6,557 nt of DNA from Deltaproteobacteria bacterium (GTDB taxonomy: Bacteria; Desulfobacterota_D; UBA1144; Nemesobacterales; N074bin48): the NCBI GenBank assembly GCA_004356685.1, contig SMWS01000002.1:1-6557 (forward strand). The letters are read 5' to 3'. Positions 1 through 5,651 of the stretch are shown here, in pieces. The stretch's first letter is position 1, and every line of letters begins with the position of its first letter. The translations under genes and the position numbers were made by a program. The notes under the pieces were generated by a model, which saw nothing but the letters and a program-made list of their open reading frames with translations, did no database searches and was not told the DNA's origin.

Positions 1-192
1 AACATTGGCATAGAAATTTCGCAGTTCCTCACGACCTGAAGCTCCTGCACAAACTGGCACGTGTATGAGTACCGGGCTATCAGTCATCGTATCTATTGCA
101 GCATCGGCGTCCTTCAGTTCAAATTCAGATTTCAGGTGTTGCTCCCATACCTCTGCTAGCAGTGATGCCTCAGAAGATTTCTTGTCTCCCAT
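1..192 (-). CDS. NTF2/SnoaL-like protein, 5' part only (runs off left edge)
   Basis: This is the first 64 codons of a minus-strand gene that continues beyond base 1. The start is ATG at 190-192, preceded by a good Shine-Dalgarno AAGGAG (plus-strand 201-206) with an 8-base spacer, so the start is well supported. The visible peptide opens with a polar stretch, then shows W16, H19, the block EFELKDADAAIDTM (23-36), HVPV (44-47) and GREELRNFYA (53-62). This layout (helix with a Trp/His, D-x-D-A-A-x-x-T-M, then a His-containing strand, then GREELRxFY) is what I recall for SnoaL-like/NTF2-fold proteins, small alpha+beta barrels that bind or convert hydrophobic ligands. The fold assignment is inference from recall of the family; no specific reaction can be claimed. 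The G+C looks higher than in the neighbouring spacer. The plus-strand reading frame across the same DNA is a shadow. Confidence 0.65.
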   Translation of the reverse strand, partial: MGDKKSSEASLLAEVWEQHLKSEFELKDADAAIDTMTDSPVLIHVPVCAGASGREELRNFYANV

Positions 193-248
193 AATTCAAT
201 CTCCTTGTTTGAGAAGTTTTAGTAGCACATTAATAATTTGTAAAATTA

Positions 249-275
249 TAGTCAAAAATAAATGCTTTATGTCTA
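249..275 (-). repeat. Dispersed repeat A, copy 1
   Basis: Read on the minus strand, this copy begins ATTAGACATAAAGC and ends ATTTTTGACTA. It matches 722-753, which reads ATTGGACATAAGC ... ATTTTGACTA, with a few indels in the middle. Both copies lie a short way upstream of a minus-strand start codon (56 and 34 bases respectively). They could therefore be a shared promoter-bearing segment or simply the flank of a dispersed element. Confidence 0.5.
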
Positions 276-350
276 ATATAGGATTATATGAAGTAGGTTT
301 ATTATAAATATATTTATTGTCCAGAAATTGAATTATTATAAATTGTATTC

Positions 351-365
351 AATGTCCACACCTAG
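351..365. repeat. Dispersed repeat B, degenerate copy 1
   Basis: AATGTCCACACCTAG matches the first 15 bases of the copy at 751-769 at 12 of 15 positions. It has the AATGTC, three or four variable bases, then CCT core in the same orientation as the other copies. Together with copy 2 it brackets the small gene at 391-687. Confidence 0.4.
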
Positions 366-390
366 AAGGTATTACGTTACTAATTACAAC

Positions 391-687
391 CTAATTATTT
401 CTAAGAATTTCACCTTTACCATGATACCAGTCTAAAAATATATTATAGGTTATCAGGCAATATGTACATTTATACTTATAAAACATTATATCTGGATATG
501 GGGGTGAATCTGGTAGTTCTAACAGTTCAGTCATATCACCTTGAAAGTCTTCATCAGGCTCAACTATGGTAAAAGTATTGCTATTTACCTTTGATTTAAG
601 AGTATTTATTGCATTAATATAATCATCGGGAGAATTAAACTGATATATATCAGATAGATCACTACATAGTTCACAAGTTCTTTTCAT
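391..687 (-). CDS. Small protein with two CxxC pairs and a C-terminal YHGKG motif
   Basis: A 98-residue soluble protein of unknown function. It has C5xxC8 near the N-terminus and C74xxC77 near the C-terminus, a likely four-cysteine zinc site that would join the two ends. Between them lie an acidic segment and the block LPDSPPYPDI (58-67), followed by FYKYKCTYC and the ending DWYHGKG (86-92). I recall a similar pattern, a proline-rich P-x-x-PD turn, an aromatic strand, CxxC, and a closing YHGxG, in small orphan bacterial proteins, some resembling immunity proteins of toxin loci. That is recall plus inference, not proof. No Shine-Dalgarno precedes ATG at 685-687, and an in-frame TGA lies 24 bases upstream, so no longer start exists. 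A 12-bp palindrome (694-705) sits 6 bases before the start. The gene is bracketed by copies of repeats A and B and is AT-richer than the gene remnant to its right. No toxin partner is visible. Confidence 0.6.
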   Translation of the reverse strand: MKRTCELCSDLSDIYQFNSPDDYINAINTLKSKVNSNTFTIVEPDEDFQGDMTELLELPDSPPYPDIMFYKYKCTYCLITYNIFLDWYHGKGEILRNN

Positions 688-693
688 AAATAA

Positions 694-705
694 ATTGAAT
701 TCAAT
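694..705. repeat. 12-bp perfect palindrome before the small Cys-protein gene
   Basis: ATTGAATTCAAT is a perfect palindrome immediately upstream of the ATG at 685-687. The same half-sites, ATTGAAT and ATTCAAT, occur 13 bases apart beyond the 3' end of the gene (327-353), and the 10-mer AAATTGAATT is shared by both places (325-334 and 692-701). It could be an operator or part of the repeat flank. AT-rich composition makes chance plausible. Confidence 0.35.
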
Positions 706-721
706 ACATTTAATTAAATTT

Positions 722-753
722 TAGTCAAAATATATGTTTTGCTTATGTCCAAT
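722..753 (-). repeat. Dispersed repeat A, copy 2
   Basis: The plus strand reads TAGTCAAAA ... GCTTATGTCCAAT, matching 249-275. It runs directly into repeat B copy 2, so here A and B form one composite unit. In copy 1 the B part is missing or has diverged. On the minus strand the composite reads B then A, ending 34 bases before the start codon of the small Cys-protein gene. Confidence 0.5.
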
Positions 754-769
754 GTCAAGACCTGGCACT
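751..769. repeat. Dispersed repeat B, copy 2 (imperfect palindrome)
   Basis: AATGTCAAGACCTGGCACT matches 833-851 at 15 of 19 positions in the same orientation. TGTCA and TGGCA pair with one G-T wobble around a 5-base loop, so it can form a small hairpin. The minus-strand form, GCCAGGTCTTGACATTGGAC, resembles the short palindromic REP-type repeats often found with Y1 (RAYT) transposases. That family link is from memory, and no transposase is present here. Confidence 0.5.
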
Positions 770-785
770 ATATATTTTGCTATTA

Positions 786-804
786 TTATCATGCTGCATG
801 ATAA
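786..804. repeat. Perfect 19-base inverted repeat between repeat B copies
   Basis: TTATCATG (786-793) and CATGATAA (797-804) are perfect complements around CTG, giving an 8-bp stem with a 3-base loop; the flanking C and G would extend the arms to 9. It lies between the two clearer repeat B copies and just downstream, on the minus strand, of the stop codon of the gene remnant. There is no T-run after it, so it is not a typical intrinsic terminator. It may be a structural element of the repeat unit. Confidence 0.5.
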
Positions 805-810
805 GTTTCA

Positions 811-954
811 TTATTCATTATATACATGAAACAATGTCAGTGCCTGACACTGTAATTCTTTGATACGCTGGACTGCTGGGTTGTTCTTGAATCCCTGGAC
901 GGCATTGGCGGCGACAACCTTAATCTTAGCGGACACCATCTGTCGTATCTGCAT
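811..954 (-). pseudogene. 47-codon remnant of a gene, 3' end formed by repeat sequence
   Basis: A minus-strand reading frame starts with ATG at 952-954, has an excellent Shine-Dalgarno AAGGAG (plus-strand 961-966) 6 bases upstream, and ends with TAA at 811-813. The first 35 or so codons (MQIRQMVSAKIKVV..., then QGFKNNPAVQRIKELQ) are G+C-richer and look like genuine coding sequence. From about codon 35 the frame enters the palindromic repeat B copy (833-851), and the final 12 codons are repeat and flank. This suggests that a repeat insertion or a deletion removed the rest of a longer gene. The original product is not recognised. A TATAAT (plus-strand ATTATA, 1004-1009) lies 49 bases upstream of the ATG without a clear -35. 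Alternatively it is a true 47-aa peptide that recruited repeat DNA for its C-terminus. Confidence 0.5.
833..851. repeat. Dispersed repeat B, copy 3 (perfect small hairpin)
   Basis: AATGTCAGTGCCTGACACT contains TGTCAG (835-840) and CTGACA (844-849), perfect complements around TGC. An alternative pairing is CAGTG (838-842) with CACTG (848-852). It matches copy 2 at 15 of 19 positions. It forms the junction at which the coding sequence of the 47-codon remnant ends. Confidence 0.55.
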
Positions 955-1051
955 GACCTTCTCCTTTTATAAATAGCTATTCAATATTAGCAATAAATCT
1001 ACAATTATACATTTTGAGAGTCAAAGAAAGCGGGAAAATGCCAAATGAATG

Positions 1052-1951
1052 TTAATCTGAAAGTGCTATCCCGTTTTGGAATTCTTCAGGGTCATCGTGC
1101 ATTTGAAATAGACTTTCAGGAGTCGATAATTCATCTATCTCATAACCTGCGCCCGCAATAGTAACATGTTCATGTATATGCTCCGAATTACTATTAATCT
1201 GCTGATCAAGAGTCGAACACCAGTCTTGATCATAATGCACTTGTATTGCAGGTGGCCACGAAGGACGTATATATTCAGTTACATCGAAGCCTCGGAGAAA
1301 GTTGTGTCCATCAATTTCGATAATAGGCCAGGAAAAATGTTCGTTATCAATCGCACAAGTGCCAATAGTAAGTCCACCACCCACAGAATCAAATGCTCCA
1401 GAATGGGAACTCATGTACCATAGAAGTGATACACCAGATTGTAGAATTGGTTTATTTTCCTCATGAGCGGTTGCAAGCCCTTGTAGAAGAAACTGTGATG
1501 CTTCTCGATTACCTACGGGGATTACTTTATTTTGCCCAACATTTACACTGAAGAACCTTACACGATTTCGGTTTGGTGATATCACCAGATAAGCAATACA
1601 TGGACGACCCGATTGTAAAAAACCTACTACTGCAACCTGTGATGACCATCTTGGACCTTGGCTAACTCGCCTAAGGAAAAACGCAAATAATCGAACACTA
1701 TCATAAAATCCCATAGGCTCGGTATTGTGACGGTTATGATTTTCTATTACAGGACGTACTATATCCGCAGCATTAATTGCTGGAAGTGCGTTACCAGCAG
1801 CAATGATTGCGCTACGACCTCCTATCTCGTAGGTCTTAACATACTGATCAGACAATGTTGCATGTTCTGATGTCAAACGACTGTCTGCTACTACAATTAC
1901 AGCAGGGCCTGCAGATTCTTCCCAAGATGCAATAGCAAATCCTAAAGTCAT
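1052..1951 (-). CDS. Stand-alone proteasome-beta-like Ntn hydrolase
   Basis: A 299-residue protein predicted to be an N-terminal nucleophile (Ntn) hydrolase of the proteasome fold. The N-terminus is Met-Thr, so simple Met removal would expose Thr2 as nucleophile with no propeptide. The block VVADSRLT places Asp23 and the block QYVKTYEIG places Lys39; the 16-residue Asp-Lys spacing equals D17-K33 of proteasome beta subunits, with a 5-residue insertion before the Asp. Gly53 in AAGN sits 14 after the Lys, as G47 does after K33. Later, D188 and the G191-G193 run recall the D166...S169-G-G region, although the Ser is Gly here. Residues about 200-299 form a C-terminal extension rich in acidic and His residues, absent from a plain beta subunit. 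It is not HslV by length or motifs, and no ATPase partner is present. The start is supported by AGGTGA 9 bases upstream. It follows the PhzF-family gene by 33 bases. G+C looks somewhat higher than in that gene, suggesting separate acquisition. Substrate unknown. Confidence 0.7.
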   Translation of the reverse strand: MTLGFAIASWEESAGPAVIVVADSRLTSEHATLSDQYVKTYEIGGRSAIIAAGNALPAINAADIVRPVIENHNRHNTEPMGFYDSVRLFAFFLRRVSQGPRWSSQVAVVGFLQSGRPCIAYLVISPNRNRVRFFSVNVGQNKVIPVGNREASQFLLQGLATAHEENKPILQSGVSLLWYMSSHSGAFDSVGGGLTIGTCAIDNEHFSWPIIEIDGHNFLRGFDVTEYIRPSWPPAIQVHYDQDWCSTLDQQINSNSEHIHEHVTIAGAGYEIDELSTPESLFQMHDDPEEFQNGIALSD

Positions 1952-1984
1952 GAGATTATTTCACCTGTGTTTATTATAAAGCAA

Positions 1985-2764
1985 TTATATCTCAATCTCC
2001 CCCCTCAAATACTGGGCCGCTTTCCCTGATATCACGACCCTGTCATTTTTCATTTCACAGAACAGCTCTCCGCCTCTTTTTGATAGCTGTTTCGCATGCA
2101 GTTTTTTCTTTCTTAATTTTTCTGACCAGTAAGGGATTAATGTGCAATGGGCTGAACCTGTAACCGGATCTTCATCAATCCCGTATTTCGGGCTGAAAAA
2201 CCGGGAAACAAAATCACAATCATTTCCTTTTGAAGAAACAATTACTCCCCTTAAATCAATACATCTCAAAACATTTAAATCAGGCAATATACTCTCGATC
2301 TGCTTCTCATTATCATAAATTAATAAATAATCTTCTGCTTCCAATACTTCATTTGGTTTTATATTGAAAGCGGAATAAATGTTTTCTGGATTCTGCGATA
2401 TTTTTGGAGGCAGGGAAGGAAAGTCTAATGATATTAAATCTGAATTTCTTGTAACATTAAGTTCTCCACTATTTGAAAAAAATTTAATATTCGAAACAGT
2501 ACTATCAATTTCATTAAAAATTATATAGGCGGATGCAAGGGTTGCATGACCGCAGAGATCAACTTCACACGTTGGAGTAAACCACCTTATCCTATATCCG
2601 TCATTTTCATTAACAAAAAAAGCAGTTTCAGAAAGATTATTTTCATAAGCAATCAACTGAAGAATTTTATCATCAATCCAACTTTCCAATGGACATACTG
2701 CAGCGGGGTTTCCACAAAATAGTTCACTTGTGAATGCATCTACCTGGAATATAGAAATCTTCAT
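1985..2764 (-). CDS. PhzF family isomerase-like protein
   Basis: A 259-residue protein of the PhzF fold (two diaminopimelate-epimerase-like halves), close to the family's usual 260-300 residues. Family signatures run in order: FQVDAFT (6-12), CGNPAAV (17-23), ENNLSETAFF with the expected catalytic Glu46, WFTPTCEVDLCGHATLASAY (61-80) with His73, and RFFSPKYGIDEDPVTGSAH (188-206), which holds the conserved acidic and Gly-Ser anion-binding region. PhzF of pseudomonads isomerises trans-2,3-dihydro-3-hydroxyanthranilate in phenazine synthesis. No other phenazine gene is here, and most family members are uncharacterised cytoplasmic isomerases, so the true substrate is unknown. There is no good Shine-Dalgarno before ATG at 2762-2764. 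A TATAAT (plus-strand ATTATA, 2774-2779) lies 9 bases upstream, which would fit a nearly leaderless transcript or may be chance. The gene lies 40 bases after the membrane-protein gene. Confidence 0.9.
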   Translation of the reverse strand: MKISIFQVDAFTSELFCGNPAAVCPLESWIDDKILQLIAYENNLSETAFFVNENDGYRIRWFTPTCEVDLCGHATLASAYIIFNEIDSTVSNIKFFSNSGELNVTRNSDLISLDFPSLPPKISQNPENIYSAFNIKPNEVLEAEDYLLIYDNEKQIESILPDLNVLRCIDLRGVIVSSKGNDCDFVSRFFSPKYGIDEDPVTGSAHCTLIPYWSEKLRKKKLHAKQLSKRGGELFCEMKNDRVVISGKAAQYLRGEIEI

Positions 2765-2804
2765 GCAACAACTATTATAACCTTTGTTAAATTACTTAAC
2801 TGAT

Positions 2805-3113
2805 TTATGAAAGCCTTTTGGGGTTAAAAAAATTATTTGCCAGAATATATATATAATTTAAAAATACCGTCCAAAGAATGCTGTTAAGTATATATGGTAC
2901 ATAAGCCCAATAACCATGAAGCCCAACATTGAAAATATTTATAATTTGTCTTACGGGAAAGAAAAGATAATCTCTGAAAAACTGCAAAACTGGATCAAAC
3001 ATACCGCCTCCTCCAATTAAAATATCAGAAGACGCGAGGGGAGATGTTGATAATATCCACGCTGTCAGCGCATAATGGATTATGAAAATGATTACGAGAT
3101 TGTTTAATCTCAT
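2805..3113 (-). CDS. Small membrane protein, two predicted transmembrane segments
   Basis: A 102-residue hydrophobic protein of unknown function. A first membrane segment spans about residues 5-22 (LVIIFIIHYALTAWIL), then a loop with a GGGG run (34-37) and an amphipathic aromatic stretch, DPVLQFFRDYLFFPVRQIINIF. A second membrane segment spans about residues 70-92, from YVPYILNSILWTVFLNY onward, and the C-terminus is short and basic. The pattern GYWAYVPYILNSILW is reminiscent of small orphan inner-membrane proteins common in Proteobacteria, but no named family is claimed. The start is the first ATG after an in-frame TAG; there is no Shine-Dalgarno. The gap to the nrdJ stop is 19 bases, so translation may be coupled or weak. 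A hydrophobic frame this long with a clear membrane pattern is unlikely to be random. Confidence 0.65.
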   Translation of the reverse strand: MRLNNLVIIFIIHYALTAWILSTSPLASSDILIGGGGMFDPVLQFFRDYLFFPVRQIINIFNVGLHGYWAYVPYILNSILWTVFLNYIYILANNFFNPKRLS

Positions 3114-3132
3114 CTAATAGTAACTTTATGCT

Positions 3133-5574
3133 CTAGTCACACTTTGAGTACCCACAGCTTCTGCAGGTTACACAGCCCGATTCAAAAGCAAGCGACCTAC
3201 TGCTGCAATCAGGACATACTTCAAGATCTATATCCGAAGCTTTTTTTGAAACTTTTGCTTCATCAATAAAGTGCTTTCTTAAAATAGTAGCAATCGCATC
3301 GGGAATTGACATGACGAGCTTCCCTTCGGAATAGACCTGGGAAGCTCCGCCTATGCCTTCAAGTTGTTCCACTACATCTTTTACGTTCACGCCTGAGCGT
3401 AACGATAGCGACACTAGCCTTCCGATTGCCTCCGCATCTGCCATCGTTGAATAGCCTGACTTTCCTATTTGGATAAAAACCTCAAAAGGCTTACCCCCAT
3501 AGGTATTAATGGTTACATAAAGACTGCCGTAACCAGTTTTGATCACTTCTGTAAAACCCTCAAGCATCTGAGGACGTTTTACAGGCTTGATTTCATTTTC
3601 GGGATGAAGGGGGGTAGAGATGGGGTGTTGTGGGGTTTTTTGCCCTTCATCCCGGGGTTGGAAATGTTCCTTTTCTTCTTTTGCCTGTTGCTGCTTAACG
3701 CCATCGTCTGTGATTAAAATACCTTCTCTGGAACCTTCTCTGTATACTGTGATACCTTTACAACCGAGCTTCCAGGCTAAGAAGTAAATCTGTTCAACTT
3801 CTTGCAGCGATATATCAGCAGGCAGATTCACCGTGCTTGAAATACATGAATCTATATGCTTTTGAATCGCTGCCTGAGTTCTTACACGCATTTCTGGTTT
3901 AATTTGATGAGAAGTTACAAATATTTCAGGAACTTGCGAATCATCACTCAGTCCAAACTGCTCAATATATTCACTAACAAGCGGATGATATACCTTAAAT
4001 TCTTCTTTAGACAGTGACTTCGATCTTCTGAAATATGAAAGCGCAAATATAGGCTCGACACCGCTTGAGGTTCCGGCCAGTACAGACCCGCTTCCTACAG
4101 GTGGAACTGTTAGAATGCATGCATTTCTTAATCCCTGCTTTTTAATTTTTTCAATTACGTTTTTATCAATAGTTTTGAGAAACGGTTTGGAAAGGTGAAT
4201 TTCCTCATCATATGCTGGGAAGCTGCCTTTTTGAGCGGCAAGATCAGAGCTTGCTTCATAAACTGTATTTTTAATATGCTCAAACATTTTATCGGCAAAC
4301 TCAACAGCTGCGTCGGTATCATATTTAATGTTTAGCTTTGCAAGCATATCGCCGTACCCGGTAAACCCTACTCCTATTCTTCTCGATAGCGCTGAGGCAT
4401 TTGTTTGATATTTAAGCGGATGCTTTTGCATGTTGTAATCTAAAATGTTGTCCAAAAACCTGACTGAATATTTGCAGGTTTCTTCCAGGTTTGCCCAATC
4501 AATGGAAGCATCTTCAGTAAATGAATTTTTTACAAATAATGAAAGGTTAATATTTCCAAGACAGCAATTTCCATAATCCTCCAAAGCCTGTTCACTGCAA
4601 GGGTTTACGCCATTTACTTCCATGCCGTTGTATTCGGTTGGAGAATATTTTTTAACGGCATCCCAAAATATCACGCCAGGTTCTGCTGATGCCCATGCAG
4701 ATTTAATTAGTTTGTCCCAAATTTTTCTGGCACTTACCTTTTTGCTAATATTTACTTTTTCACTTTCAAATGAAAGCTCAAAATCTGTATCTTTTTGCAC
4801 AGCCCTCATGAAATCATCGGTGATTTTGATCGATATATTGGCAAAGTTCACTTTAGATCTTTCAGCGTCATTCTTTATATCTATAAATTCTTCAATATCG
4901 GGGTGACTGACGTCTATGGTTATCATAAGAGCGCCGCGCCTGCCAGCCTGACCAATAGTGCCTGTGGTAGTCGAGAGTAAATTCATAAATGATACGGCAC
5001 CCGTAGAATAAATAGCAGAATTGTTAACAGGGGCCCCTTTTGGCCTTAGTATTGAAATATCAGTACCTACTCCACCGCCAAAAGAGTATGTTCTTGCAGC
5101 CTCTTTGCACCATTCAAATATGCCTTCAATCGAATCTTCTTTAATTGGCATATAATAACAATTAAGGAGTGTTGCCCTTCTTTTTTGGCCGGCGCCAAAT
5201 AGAATTCTGCCCCCTGGTATGAATCTAAAATCTTTGAGGAGCCAGAAGAATTTCTCTTCCCATTCTTTTTTAAGGTCGGTAGTTTTTTCAGGAGATGATA
5301 TTTCTTTTGCAACCCTTTGCCACATCTGCTCAGGGGTTGTTTCAACCATTTTTCCTGATTTGCCTCTTAAAGCGTATTTTTCAAAAAATACCCTTGCTCT
5401 AAGTTCATCCCCACCAAAGGCTTCAAGGGTCTCTTCAGGTAGATCTATTAGGCCTTCGCTGTATTCACCCCGATTTTTTGCTTCAGAACCGCTTTCAACA
5501 TTTTTCTGTTCTTCTACTACAGTTACTGTTCCATTTCCGTTTGAACGTGAGTCCTCGATCTTCTCTGAAGCCAT
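3133..5574 (-). CDS. nrdJ: Adenosylcobalamin-dependent ribonucleotide reductase (class II)
   Basis: An 813-residue cytoplasmic enzyme that reduces ribonucleotides to deoxyribonucleotides with adenosylcobalamin as radical source, independent of oxygen. After a polar, disordered N-terminus (1-40) and no recognisable ATP cone, the ten-stranded reductase barrel begins near residue 45. Cys139 in LLNCYYMPI and Cys337 in the GNCCLGNINLS block are the expected redox pair. NPCSE (324-328) carries Asn324, the thiyl-radical Cys326 and Glu328, and Cys326-Cys337 has the usual 11-residue spacing. FGGGVGTDISILRP and TVPPVGSGS are further class signatures. A polar linker (about 622-668) leads to a TSCPD-like domain (about 670-775). 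The C-terminal tail has C787xxC790, C801xxC804xxC807 and C812, the zinc-ribbon and reducing-cysteine region. The start is supported by a G-rich Shine-Dalgarno AGGGGGAG just upstream. It is first of four closely spaced minus-strand genes and is controlled by NrdR boxes. Oddities: the TSCPD-like domain lacks its cysteines, and a DNA palindrome lies in the linker. Confidence 0.97.
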   Translation of the reverse strand: MASEKIEDSRSNGNGTVTVVEEQKNVESGSEAKNRGEYSEGLIDLPEETLEAFGGDELRARVFFEKYALRGKSGKMVETTPEQMWQRVAKEISSPEKTTDLKKEWEEKFFWLLKDFRFIPGGRILFGAGQKRRATLLNCYYMPIKEDSIEGIFEWCKEAARTYSFGGGVGTDISILRPKGAPVNNSAIYSTGAVSFMNLLSTTTGTIGQAGRRGALMITIDVSHPDIEEFIDIKNDAERSKVNFANISIKITDDFMRAVQKDTDFELSFESEKVNISKKVSARKIWDKLIKSAWASAEPGVIFWDAVKKYSPTEYNGMEVNGVNPCSEQALEDYGNCCLGNINLSLFVKNSFTEDASIDWANLEETCKYSVRFLDNILDYNMQKHPLKYQTNASALSRRIGVGFTGYGDMLAKLNIKYDTDAAVEFADKMFEHIKNTVYEASSDLAAQKGSFPAYDEEIHLSKPFLKTIDKNVIEKIKKQGLRNACILTVPPVGSGSVLAGTSSGVEPIFALSYFRRSKSLSKEEFKVYHPLVSEYIEQFGLSDDSQVPEIFVTSHQIKPEMRVRTQAAIQKHIDSCISSTVNLPADISLQEVEQIYFLAWKLGCKGITVYREGSREGILITDDGVKQQQAKEEKEHFQPRDEGQKTPQHPISTPLHPENEIKPVKRPQMLEGFTEVIKTGYGSLYVTINTYGGKPFEVFIQIGKSGYSTMADAEAIGRLVSLSLRSGVNVKDVVEQLEGIGGASQVYSEGKLVMSIPDAIATILRKHFIDEAKVSKKASDIDLEVCPDCSSRSLAFESGCVTCRSCGYSKCD
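3600..3654. repeat. Inverted repeat inside the nrdJ linker coding sequence
   Basis: CGGGATGAAGGG (3600-3611) and CCCTTCATCCCG (3643-3654) are perfect 12-bp complements around a 31-base loop. They encode parts of NrdJ residues 641-659, the polar interdomain linker. The segment is strikingly G-rich on the plus strand (runs of G4-G6) in an otherwise AT-rich gene. It resembles an in-frame palindromic element tolerated in a flexible linker, but no second copy exists in this window. Confidence 0.6.
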
Positions 5575-5625
5575 TAACTCCCCCTATTCTTTACTAAACA
5601 TAAACAAACATATTAACAAATGTAA

Positions 5626-5641
5626 TTATGATATGTTGTAC
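5626..5641 (-). promoter_or_regulatory. NrdR box, promoter-proximal to nrdJ (weaker copy)
   Basis: Read on the minus strand it is GTACAACATATCATAA. Its left half agrees with the core of the NrdR consensus ACACWAYATATWGTGT (ACAACATAT region), while the right half is degenerate, giving 10 of 16 matches. It shares ACAACATAT with the stronger box, is separated from it by exactly 16 bases, and is offset by 32 bp, so both lie on the same helix face. Such paired, phased boxes are the usual NrdR arrangement. Confidence 0.7.
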
Positions 5642-5651
5642 TATGAATACG

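Larger units (their letters stand above)
193..390. other. AT-rich spacer with repeat fragments
   Basis: No gene was found on either strand. The stretch holds the ribosome binding site of the left-edge gene (201-206), a copy of the TAGTCAAAA...ATGTCTAAT repeat (249-275), an inverted repeat ATTGAAT (327-333) / ATTCAAT (347-353), and a degenerate AATGTC...CCT repeat copy (351-365). On the minus strand TTGACT and TATAAT occur close together inside the first repeat but are not spaced as a normal -35/-10 pair. No convincing terminator follows the gene ending at 391. Confidence 0.5.

Noticed and set aside
65..307. Plus-strand 80-codon reading frame
   Set aside because: Its 5' half is the antisense of a better minus-strand gene start (ATG at 192 with AAGGAG), its composition is serine-rich as in shadow frames, and it ends in AT-rich spacer.
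786..804. Intrinsic terminator for the 811-954 frame
   Set aside because: The stem is short and AT-rich, and no T-run follows in the minus-strand direction.
193..1051. CRISPR array or integron-like cassette array
   Set aside because: The repeats are few, degenerate and irregularly spaced, with no regular spacers, attC-like large palindromes or integrase.
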